A DNA stretch of 36,006 nt, from positions 12,501-48,506 of the forward strand of contig CAUYUJ010000844.1 in assembly GCA_963575745.1 (NCBI GenBank), in the 5' to 3' direction. Positions 28,790-36,006 of the stretch are shown piece after piece. The stretch is from Prorocentrum cordatum. Lineage: Eukaryota > Sar > Dinophyceae > Prorocentrales > Prorocentraceae. Below the pieces are notes generated by a model that saw nothing but the letters and a program-made list of their open reading frames with translations, had not been told where the DNA came from and searched no databases. Each line of letters opens with the position of its first letter. Positions within the stretch are counted from its first letter, which is position 1. The translations under genes and the position numbers were made by a program.

Positions 28790-28805
28790 GCCGGAACTCG
28801 GGTCT
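28778..28805 (+). repeat. Perfect 10 bp hairpin overlapping the TAA stop
   Basis: AGACCCGAGT (28778-28787) pairs perfectly with ACTCGGGTCT (28796-28805) around an 8-base loop, and the in-frame TAA starts at the last base of the left arm. It could mark the 3' end of the transcript. No function is shown. Confidence 0.55.
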
Positions 28806-29135
28806 GCCGACGTTTTTTTACGAGCGCGTCCTGGATTTTGACGGTCCAGTTTTCGTGGGATGTCTGCAGCGGGAGCTCGCGTCAAATTTCAGATTGGGCC
28901 TCGTCATTTTTATGATGGCCCCGTCGGGCCAACCCGTGTCCCCCGTACCCGAGTCTTACGTCTCCCCGAACAGAGTCCAGCTCGACGGAGTCGAGCGGAA
29001 CATGACTGCCCACTGCTGGGCATGTGCGGGTGTTGTCAGTGGTGAGAGCCTCGGGGGGTCTTGGGGAGGACCTGGGCGAGGTATCCAAGAAAACAATGCA
29101 CATCATGCGGCACGATATCGCGGCAAGATGCGACT
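28806..29135. other. Downstream region, no gene recognised
   Basis: Complex GC-rich sequence. A 180-codon frame (28699-29241) crosses it but overlaps the transporter tail in another frame and has no recognisable domain. A small hairpin, GCTCGAC with GTCGAGC, lies near 28980-28997. Confidence 0.45.
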
Positions 29136-29660
29136 TGGAGCTGTCCTGGGGCCGTCTTTGGGTACTTGGGGCGCTCTTCGGGCCATCATAGGGCCGTCGC
29201 GGGCCAGTTTTTGGCAAGTTGGAATGATCTCGCTGGGTTGAAGGCTGAAGCTGTCGAGATGCTAGGAGTTGTTTGGATTTGGGGGTGCCCTGGGGGGAGG
29301 ACCTTCGTCGTTCTCAGCATACCTCGGCGAGCTATCCGGCTGCCTGCAGCCAGTCCCGTCACCGTGCCAGCCCCGCACTTTGGATGGCAACTGTTCGGGA
29401 GGCGCACAGGAGGCCGTTACACTGCTTTCTTTCGTTCTTCCTTGAGCCATTTTGGTCCGTCTTGGCGCTCTCTTGAGCCGTCTTGGGGCTCTCTTGGGCC
29501 GTCCAGGGGCTCTCGTAGGGCTGTCTTTGAGGCCGTCTTGGGCCGTCGAGTGGCTCTCTGAGGCCGTCCTTGGGTCCTGCGGGGGGGCCCTCTGTGGGCA
29601 ATCAGGGCGCCCTCTTGGGCCTTCTTGGGGCCCCTCGCGGAGGCACCTGGGGCCGTCCGG
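29136..29660. repeat. CTTGGG-type satellite patches
   Basis: Two runs of the same ~12 bp words as the transporter intron (29136-29205 and 29445-29660, e.g. CCGTCTTGGGGCTCTCTTGG) flank ~240 bp of complex sequence without a recognised gene. Confidence 0.7.
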
Positions 29661-29755
29661 AGAGACGGCGCGCACGCCGTTCAGCCACCAGAGGGGGGAT
29701 CACAGAGCTCGGCTGCTTCTGGCCCTGCGGAGGGTCCTGTTGGGGCCCCGCTAGG

Positions 29756-29944
29756 CCCCAGACCTCCGACGTCGTGCTTTTTTCGCAGCGTCGACCCCCA
29801 GAGGTCTGGACCCTTTCCCCGGGACCGGTTTCTCATGCCGAGTCGTTTTTGAACGCTCCCGAGGCCTGGCAAGGGCCCCCGGGGGCCGAAGATAGCGAAA
29901 GGCCTCCCGTCGTGTTTTTTTTCACGACGCCGGGAGGTCTGGGG
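29756..29944 (+). mobile_element. TIR element with two subterminal hairpins (family E, copy 1)
   Basis: This 189 bp element is the best-preserved member. The ends CCCCAGACCTCC and GGAGGTCTGGGG are perfect inverted repeats. The 5' fold pairs CGACGTCGTG with CGCAGCGTCG, closed outside by CCAGACCTC with GAGGTCTGG (ending ~29809). The 3' fold pairs CCTCCCGTCGTG with CACGACGCCGGGAGG across eight T. The interior lacks open frames of interest. No target-site duplication could be seen. Confidence 0.8.
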
Positions 29945-30148
29945 CCGTCTGGAGGGCCTCTGGGGCCGCCTTGAGGCCATCCTCGGCCCTCGTCTGGCCC
30001 TTCTGGGCCTCCTGCGGGGTGCCTTTTCGTGCAGTCCCCGGCGGCCTCGGTGGCCTGCCTCGGCCGCCCACCGCCTTTTGCCAGGGGCCGTGGCCCCCCG
30101 GGAGCGCGCAGCTTCGCTGCTCGTCTCGGGGACCTTCCTGGAGCCCAC
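29945..30148. other. GC-rich spacer, no gene
   Basis: It begins with a few satellite words (GGCCGTCTGGAGGGCC, GGCCGCCTTGAGGCC) and continues as GC-rich complex sequence. No gene is supported. Confidence 0.5.
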
Positions 30149-30153
30149 CTAAC

Positions 30154-30325
30154 CAAGGGCTCCCACGAGGGCGCGAAGTTATTCGCGCTTCGCGCTTCGC
30201 GGTCCTCGTTCCTTCTCCCCCTACTCCTCGTCCTCCTTTCCTCCCTTTGGGGGGCGGCGCGAGAGCGCGAAGTTGTTCGCGCTTCGCGCTTCGAGGAGCG
30301 CGAAGCGCGAAGCTAGGAGCCCTTG
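30154..30325. mobile_element. MITE with CTAAC target duplication (family M, copy 1)
   Basis: This 172 bp element runs CAAGGGCTCC ... GGAGCCCTTG, a perfect 10 bp inverted repeat, flanked on both sides by CTAAC (30149-30153 and 30326-30330). Inside are GCGCGAA-GTTA-TTCGCGC (30171-30188), a TCC-rich middle, a second GCGCGAA hairpin, and a stem CTTCGCGCTTCG with CGAAGCGCGAAG near the 3' end. A second copy with a different target duplication lies at 31508-31665. It is non-coding. Confidence 0.8.
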
Positions 30326-30336
30326 CTAACGGATCT

Positions 30337-30435
30337 GTTCGATCCCAGTTCGACTCAAGTTCGACTCAAGTTCGACTCAGGTTCGACTCAGGTTCGACTC
30401 AGGTTCGGCTCAGGTTCGACTCAGGGTCGACCCAA
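30337..30435. repeat. 11 bp tandem repeat, nine units (B-box-like)
   Basis: Nine consecutive units of GTTCGACTCAG with small changes (first GTTCGATCCCA, last GGTCGACCCAA). Joined units read GGTTCGACTCA, close to the RNA polymerase III B-box consensus GGTTCGANTCC. No tRNA fold surrounds them. The array lies six bases after the target duplication of the upstream MITE. Confidence 0.9.
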
Positions 30436-30774
30436 ACCGACTGACGTTCGACGCGGCTTCGACGCACGAGTGGAGCGAGTGGCTCCAGGAAGGTCCCCAG
30501 AACGAGCATCCAACGGAGCCATAATGGAGGATGACGATTAATGAATGCCCGGGGGTCGTGTTCACGCGGCGGCGCCCGGGCTGGAAAACTATCTCTTTTC
30601 ATCGTTCTCCTCTGGTCAGGAAGTTAGGCAGGAACAGCAGAAAACTATGTGTTTAATCGTGCTCTCCCATTTTTTAATGAATCGTCATCCCGCATGAATT
30701 TGTCCCTACCATCTTGTGTTGAAGTGGGTCCTCGTTCTGAAGAAGAGAGAGAGCGCCCTGCGTCTCGTCTCCTC
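30436..30774. other. Spacer without recognisable gene
   Basis: About 340 bases. Two further GACGTTCGACG / GCTTCGACG words just after the 11 bp array may be decayed units. No gene or RNA is supported. Confidence 0.5.
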
Positions 30775-30835
30775 TCCTCCTCCTCCTCCTCCTCCTCCTT
30801 CTTCTTCTTCCTCTTCTCCTTTCCTCCGCCCTCCT
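30775..30835. repeat. (TCC)/(TTC) microsatellite
   Basis: A pyrimidine tract of TCC then TTC triplets leads into the minisatellite. Confidence 0.9.
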
Positions 30836-30868
30836 CCCCCTTCCTTATTTTTGTTTTCCCCGCATCAG

Positions 30869-31416
30869 TCCACCGAAGGCACCAGTGGCAAAGTTTGCCT
30901 GCGTCTCCCCCGTCCAGTGCAGCGTTTCGTGGCCCATAGGGAGCTCCACCGAAGGACCCAGTGGCAAGGTCGCATACGCCTCCTCCACCCAGCACAGCGT
31001 TTCGTGGCCCCATCGGTAGCTCCGAAGGCCTCAGCGGCCGCGTTCGCATGCGGCTCCCCACCCACCGTATGTCCATTTCTGCACACCCCTCTCGCAATCT
31101 GGAGCTCCACCGAAGACCCCAGCGGCTGCGTTCGCATGTGCCTCCCCGCCCACTGCAGGTCCGTTTCGGTACACCCCTCACACGCTTCGTGGCCCCATCG
31201 GGAGCTCCACCGAAGGCTCCAGCGGCAGGGCTCACATGCGGCTCCCCGCCCACCGCATGTCAATTTCGGCACACCCCTCACACGTTTCGCGCGACACTGG
31301 GGAATTCCACCGAAGGCCCCAGTGGCAGGGTTCGCATGCGGCTCCCCGCCTGCCCTATGTCAACTTCGGCACACCCCTCAGACGTTTTCTGGCCCCATCG
31401 GGAGCTCCACCGAGGA
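30869..31416. repeat. 76-100 bp minisatellite, six units plus part
   Basis: Units begin at TCCACCGAAGG or TCCGAAGG (30869, 30945, 31021, 31106, 31206, 31306, 31406), giving periods of 76, 76, 85, 100, 100 and 100 bp. The longer units add a segment ending in TTTCGGCACACCCCTCACACG. Frames on both strands across it are repeat translations. Confidence 0.85.
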
Positions 31417-31507
31417 CGATCTGCACAGCGGTAGTACCCGCATGTGCATACAGTTGGTCTCTCGCCAGGATCACTGTTCCGAGGGGTCGTGGCCTCTGGA
31501 GTGTGGA

Positions 31508-31665
31508 CCAAGGGCGCCCTCGATGGCGCGAAGTTATTCGCGCTTCGCGCTTCGGCTCCGATTCCTCCTCATCCTCCTCTTCTCCCCTGGGAGGCGGCGC
31601 GAGAGCGCGAAGTTATTCGCACTTCGCGCTTCGTGCAGCGCGAAGCGCGAAGTTGGGAGCCTTGG
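31508..31665. mobile_element. MITE with GTGGA target duplication (family M, copy 2)
   Basis: This 158 bp element begins CCAAGGGCGCCC and ends GGGAGCCTTGG, flanked by GTGGA on both sides (31503-31507 and 31666-31670). The internal order of hairpins matches copy 1: GCGCGAAGTTATTCGCGC, a TCC-rich middle, a GCGCGAGAGCGCGAAG stretch, and a 13 bp stem ACTTCGCGCTTCG with CGAAGCGCGAAGT. Two sites with different duplications argue for transposition. Confidence 0.8.
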
Positions 31666-31670
31666 GTGGA

Positions 31671-32029
31671 TCCACGTGTTCTTGTTGGGGGTGGGGGCGG
31701 TGCATGCGACGGTCCTCGATTGGAGGGGGGTATTCATTACAGTCGGCCCGGATTCGTAGGTCGACCCTGCCAGCTCAAGGATACCCTTGTGTCCTGCGCC
31801 TCGCGACGCGTGCCTTCTTACACTCCTACGGCGATGTGGCCCTCGGAAGGGCCTTGTGTCCTCTCGCGTGTCCTGTCCAATCAAGGCCGACTGTACAAGC
31901 TTGCAGACATCCTGCCAGGCAGCACTTGGCATTCCGCCCGTCGCCTCAACGAGCCAGGGGGCACACTGTTCTGCGTCTTGGCGGGGGGTTCTCTTCTCGC
32001 CTGCATCGTCTTCCCTTGGGCTCCTGTGG
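31671..32029. other. Spacer without recognisable gene
   Basis: Complex sequence. CTGCCAGGCAGCACTTGGCA at 31912-31931 recurs imperfectly at 32955-32981. No gene is supported. Confidence 0.45.
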
Positions 32030-32375
32030 AGCATCCTTAGGCGTCCATGGGGCCACTTTGCGTCGTCGTGGGGCCCCCCTGGGGACCATCTCGGGGCTCA
32101 TTTGGACAATCTGGGGCCATCTTGGCTGCCTGCGCCGTCGTGTGGCCGTCTTTGGGCCGTCGTGGGGCCATCTTGGGCCGTCGGGCGGCTCTCGACGCCC
32201 AGCTTGGGTCCCTCGGGGGGCCCTCTTGGGTTGCCTCGAGGCCGTCTTGGAAGGCTGTGGGGCAATTTTGAAGCCCTCTTGCTCCGTCTTGGAGCCATCG
32301 TGGTGACATCCAGGGCCGTCTGGAGCCGAGGGAAGCCCGAACAGGCGAGGACGCCCGAACCCGTCCGACATCGGA
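32030..32375. repeat. CTTGGG-type satellite patch with boundary box
   Basis: The same ~12 bp words as the intron satellite, ending in a recognisable boundary box (GGAAGCCCGAACAGGCGAGG, near 32330) as seen in the arrays at 3.7-6.2 kb and 12-15 kb. Confidence 0.7.
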
Positions 32376-32409
32376 GGGAGTACCCTGAACAGCTGCGCAC
32401 AGTTGCGCG

Positions 32410-32600
32410 ATGGGGGGCCGTGATGCTGGGCCACGATGGGGGGGCAGCTGTCGGGGGCAACGATCGGGGGCAACGAAGGGGGGGGGGGCAGTGACGGGGG
32501 TGCCACGACGAGGCACCGATCTCGGGGGCCCGTCGTGGGGGCAACGACGGTGGTGGCCCGCCGTGCCTCGCCCGGGGGCAGCGATGGGGGGGGGGGCAAC
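32410..32600. repeat. G-run array with GGGGGCAACGA units
   Basis: G runs of five to eleven recur at short spacing, with GGGGGCAACGA repeated at least three times. The plus strand meets the usual G-quadruplex pattern several times over. No gene is supported in it. Confidence 0.8.
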
Positions 32601-32619
32601 CGCGCGCAAGCTCGTGCGG

Positions 32620-32790
32620 ACAGGCCGCTCCGAGGAGCTCGACCTCGTCGGGCCCTGCCGGGGCCCTCTTGTGCGGGCCCCTTGGGGCGTCTTGTGGGGG
32701 CCTCTCGGGCCGTCTTGAGGCTATCTTGGGCCGCCTGGGGGGCATATTGGGCAATCTCGGCGGCCTTGGTTGTCTGCTTCGGCCATCTTT
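32620..32790. repeat. Short CTTGGG-type satellite patch
   Basis: It contains GGGCGTCTTGTGGGGGCC, GGGCCGTCTTGAGGC and TATCTTGGGCCGCC, related to the intron satellite. Confidence 0.6.
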
Positions 32791-33015
32791 ACAGAGCTGG
32801 AGCGTCAGCCCATGCTTGGTTGACGGGGGATCGTGACCCGAGGAGCGTGGACTCTCAGTTTTTTGTGCGAGGGTTCGTGGCCTCGGGATGGAATGCGAGG
32901 CATGCGTCAGTCCGTGCTCACCCAGGGGGTGGGCTGTCTCATATTTCACGAACTTTGCCAGGCAGTATTTGGCATTCTACCACGCTGGGCACAGTGGCGG
33001 ATCTGATTACATCGA
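32791..33015. other. Spacer without recognisable gene
   Basis: About 225 bases leading into the GAT array. It holds the second copy of the CCAGGCAG..TTGGCATTC phrase (32955-32981). Confidence 0.45.
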
Positions 33016-33476
33016 CGACGATGGCGATGCTGCTGATGATGATGCTGATGATGCTGGTGGTGGTGGTGGTGGTGGTGATGATGATCAGGAGGCATATGAC
33101 GCTGTTAATGGTACTGCTGATGATGGGGATGCTGTTGTTGATGATGTTGATGATGCGGATGGTGCAGATGATCATGCTGCTGATTATGATGGTGCTGCTT
33201 ATGATGATACATCTGAGGATGACGATGGTGATGCTGATGGAGATGCTGACGACGATGACAATGCTTCTGGTTATGATGATGGTGATGAGGGTACTGATGA
33301 TGCTGCCGACGCTGATGACCATGATGATGCTGTTGTTGCTACGGCTCCTATTTCCCACGACGATGTGACGATGATGCGGATGCTGACGCTGATGATGATG
33401 ATGATGATGATGATGATGCTGATGATGATGATGCTGATGATGATAATGATGATGGTAAAAAGGATGATGTCTTTTC

Positions 33477-33519
<43 letters not shown>

Positions 33520-33976
33520 CTGGTGCTGCTGCTGCTGATGATTATGATGATGCTGATGATAAGGATGATGCTGTTGCTGCTAAGGCTGGTGATGATGATG
33601 CTGACGAGGACGAAGCGGATGATGATGCTGATGCTGATGCTGATGCTGATGCTGATGCTGATGCTGATGCTGATGCTGCTGATGATGGTGCTGCTGCTGA
33701 GGATGATGGTTACGGCGATGATGATGTTGATGATGATGATGATGATGACGATGACGATGGTGATGATGACAGCGATGATAACGATGCTGTTGCTGTTGGT
33801 GCTGCTGCTGCTGATGATGAGGGAGAGGATGATGAGGAGGGGAAGGAGCAGGAGGACGAGGAGGACCGCGATGACGAGACAACGCTGATGACGATGCCGA
33901 TGATGGTGACGATGATGATGACGTTGGTTATGATGACGCTGCTGACCATGGTGATCATGGTGTTGATGATGATGAC

Positions 33977-34011
<35 letters not shown>

Positions 34012-34099
34012 CGATGATGATGATGATTATGATTATGATGATGCTGATGATGATGGTGGTGGTTATGATGATGACTTTGATGACTTTGATGATGATGAC

Positions 34100-34151
<52 letters not shown>

Positions 34152-34152
34152 C

Positions 34153-34193
<41 letters not shown>

Positions 34194-34262
34194 TTGCTGC
34201 GGATGAGGACGACGAGGATGTTGACGGCGACGATGATGATACTTATGATGCTGTGATGATTG
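33016..34262. repeat. 1.25 kb (GAT)n / (GATGCT)n triplet array
   Basis: Nearly uninterrupted GAT triplets with GCT, GAC and GGT variants, including runs of alternating GATGCT (33619-33678) and pure GAT (33477-33518, 34084-34190). In one plus frame it reads Asp/Ala/Gly, in another Met, and on the minus strand His/Ile/Ser. None of these has non-repeat sequence suggesting a real protein. Confidence 0.95.
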
Positions 34263-34445
34263 TGAGTGATTGATTGTTTGGTTCCTTGACAGATCGATTG
34301 GTACTGGATGTCTGATGGCAATGGTTAACTGATTGAGTAATTGCTTGATTGGAGGAATGTTATCATGACCCCACAGTTTGAATACTGATTGCTGGTCGTG
34401 ATGAGTATGTTGATGATGAGGCGGAGGGGGGGGAGCCGGGCACTG
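34263..34445. other. Short AT-richer spacer
   Basis: About 180 bases with TTGATTG and GATTG words. No feature is recognised. Confidence 0.5.
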
Positions 34446-34589
34446 AGGAGGAGGAGGAGGAGGAGAGATGAGGAAAGAAGAGGAGGAGGAGTATGAGGAG
34501 GAGGAGGAGGAGGAGGAGGAGGAGGAGGAGGAGGAGGGAGAGGAGGAGGAGGAGGAGGAGGAGGAGGAGGAGGAGGAGGGGGAGGAGGA
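34446..34589. repeat. (GGA)n microsatellite
   Basis: About 145 bases of GGA with few interruptions. Confidence 0.95.
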
Positions 34590-34740
34590 CCAGTGTAAAC
34601 CCAAGACCCACCAGCGATGTTACAATCTCCCCTTCCTCCAAGTTCCTTTTGCATAGTTCCCTACAGGGATTCATCTTCACTGATGGAAGTGCCCCGTTTG
34701 AAGACAATCGTCTGGAAATCCGGAGCCGTACCAGAACACC

Positions 34741-34905
34741 ATTCCTGGGATTTCAGCGCCGCCGCGAATCAACGTTACGGTGGCGTCCTGATGTCCCTGA
34801 ATCGTGCCACATCATCATTCATGGGGTTTCAACACCACGAATCAACGTAACTGCTGCGCCCTGATAATCCTTAATCGTGGCAGGACACCGCTCCTGGGAT
34901 GCCAA
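34741..34905. repeat. ~76 bp tandem repeat, two units plus part
   Basis: ATTCCTGGGATTTCAGCGCC...CGCGAATCAACGTTACG at 34741 recurs as ATTCATGGGGTTTCAACACC...CGAATCAACGTAACTG at 34817, and a third start (CTCCTGGGATGCC) follows near 34890. Both units contain the phrase AATCGTG near their ends. Confidence 0.75.
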
Positions 34906-34936
34906 CCATAAGAATTCCGCACTCTGTTGTAAACTT

Positions 34937-35066
34937 GTAAGACGAATGCGTGCGGCGCTGGGGCGAGAATCACATTTTGAAAAGGAGCTGCCTTTCATCC
35001 TTGACGCTAGTGCACATGTTCAAGACGAATGTGCGCGGCGCAATGGCGAGAACCACACTTTGAAAA
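34937..35066. repeat. 84 bp-spaced direct repeat
   Basis: A 46 bp sequence (AAGACGAATGCGTGCGGCGC ... GGCGAGAATCACATTTTGAAAA) at 34937-34983 recurs with few changes at 35021-35066. Confidence 0.8.
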
Positions 35067-35067
35067 C

Positions 35068-35189
35068 GAAGGAGGGAGAGGAGGAGAAGGAGGAGGAGGA
35101 GGACGAGGAGGAGGAACAGCAGGAGGAGGAAGAAGAGGAGGAGGTGGAGCAGGAGGAGGAGGATGAGGATGAGGAGAAGGAGGGGGAGT
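35068..35189. repeat. (GGA)n microsatellite with GAA/GAC variants
   Basis: About 120 purine-rich bases. Confidence 0.95.
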
Positions 35190-35390
35190 GGCGCCAGGGC
35201 GGTACAAGCCTAGTTTGAGCGTTTTCCCTACGAAGCAACGAACGATACCTTGTTGTAATCCGCCACGCAAGGAATATATGTGTATTCGACTCAAGAAAGA
35301 CACCGTCTCCCAACCCACCCGAACGAATCCTATCGTATTCCACCGCAGAGGGAAAACCTTTGTGCTGCGCTAGTTCCCAGTGACGGCGGA
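35190..35390. other. Spacer without recognisable gene
   Basis: About 200 bases between the GGA tract and the 27 bp minisatellite. Nothing is recognised. Confidence 0.45.
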
Positions 35391-35910
35391 CTACCAAGTT
35401 CGGAATACAAGAGAATTAATTCATTTGCGGCAGAATGTAAAAGGATCACCGCTGTGGCGGAATATGACAGGATTCATTGTATCACAGGGGCTTGTTCAGT
35501 GGCGGAATACAAACGGAATCCCCTTGTGGCCGAGTACAACAAGTGTTCCTTGTTTCGGAATGTGAAGGGAATCTTTTTGTTTCCGAAATCAACAGCAATT
35601 ACCCTTGTGGCGGAATACACACAGGACTTCCTCTGTGGCAAAATCCGAAAAGATGTTTTGGGTAGCGGCGTACTACGGGATTCCTTTGGTGGCCGAATGT
35701 AAGAGGAATCTCTCCGTGGTTGATTACGAAGGGTTTTCTTTATGTGGCGGAATGCAACGGGAATCCTGTTGTGGCCGAGTACGAAAGGACTCGCGTTGTG
35801 GAAGAATGCAGAAGGTCTCCTTTTGTAGCGGAGTGAACAAGGGAATTCTTTTGTGGCGGAGTGCCTAAGGATCCCTTGTATGGCGGAATGCAAAAGGATA
35901 TTGTGTGTGA
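35391..35910. repeat. 27 bp minisatellite, about 19 degenerate units
   Basis: The unit is roughly GTGGCGGAATGCAAAAGGA followed by ATCCCTTT. Successive starts at 27 bp spacing are clear between about 35744 and 35906 and weaker upstream. As 27 is nine codons, all six frames tend to stay open and give 9-residue peptide repeats (for example YSATRGFRL on the minus strand, 151 codons at 35474-35929). No start context or domain supports a protein. Confidence 0.85.
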
Positions 35911-36006
35911 GCGGGGAAAGGGAGGACAACCGTTTTGAAAAACCACCGACTACGAAAACAACAAAACAACAACAGGCTGTCGGGCAAAGCTTTTTGGGTC
36001 ATCGTC

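Noticed and set aside
28699-29241. 180-codon plus-strand gene after the transporter
   Set aside because: It overlaps the transporter's in-frame tail in another frame, ends in satellite words and shows no recognisable domain.
30337-30435. tRNA gene suggested by GGTTCGA words
   Set aside because: No acceptor, D or anticodon arm can be folded around any unit. The words are part of an 11 bp tandem repeat.
32888-33481. 197-codon Asp-rich protein in the GAT array, and a His-rich minus-strand frame at 33348-34604
   Set aside because: Both are pure translations of a triplet array, and several frames are open at once. There is no evidence of a real protein.
35391-35910. CRISPR array
   Set aside because: The 27 bp units are directly adjacent, with no unique spacers between conserved repeats. 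The context is eukaryotic and there are no cas genes.

Overview
This is nuclear DNA of a eukaryotic microalga, most likely a dinoflagellate (a Prorocentrum- or Symbiodinium-like genome is the best guess, but this is inference). The basis is one clear plant/fungal-type phosphate transporter gene split by a roughly 4 kb intron without a normal GT donor, no operons or ribosome binding sites, high GC, and a very large load of simple and tandem repeats. I see no rRNA, tRNA, CRISPR array or intact transposase.

Assembly structure dominates the window. A 100-N gap (15907-16006) separates two pieces. The last ~13 kb before the gap (2924-15906) and the first ~12.6 kb after it (16007-28596) are almost the same sequence in the same order. 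This A-B-gap-B-C layout is what results when two overlapping contigs are scaffolded without merging. A true recent tandem duplication is the alternative. The copies differ only by a few block indels (270 bp T-rich and 109 bp T/G-rich insertions in copy 1, a 46 bp segment in copy 2), one 123 bp replacement, and length or homopolymer changes in GGA/TCC tracts and one GC-rich spacer.

Layout: 1-2923 is TCC/GGA tracts separated by short GC-rich stretches with no recognisable gene. 2924-15906 (copy 1) and 16007-28596 (copy 2) hold, in order, a TA-flanked miniature element, a ~340 bp tandem repeat array containing a hairpin-ended TIR element, a 2.5 kb mostly unique stretch without a gene, a second copy of the TIR element, a GGA...TCC inverted pair, a short upstream region, and the phosphate transporter: exon 1, an intron filled with a ~12 bp-based satellite, then exon 2. 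28597-36006 is unique to the second contig. It carries the possible 3' end of the gene and then a series of different repeats: a third TIR element, two copies of another miniature element with target-site duplications, an 11 bp array resembling RNA polymerase III B boxes, a 76-100 bp minisatellite, a G-run array, a 1.25 kb GAT array and a 27 bp minisatellite.

The only gene I can defend is the transporter: a 12-helix major facilitator of the Pht1/PHO84 type importing inorganic phosphate, with helices 1-8 in exon 1 and 9-12 in exon 2. Most long open frames elsewhere are by-products of repeats whose period is a multiple of three. The main biological interest is in non-coding architecture: two TIR element families, a conserved box punctuating the satellite arrays, and an intron built from satellite DNA.
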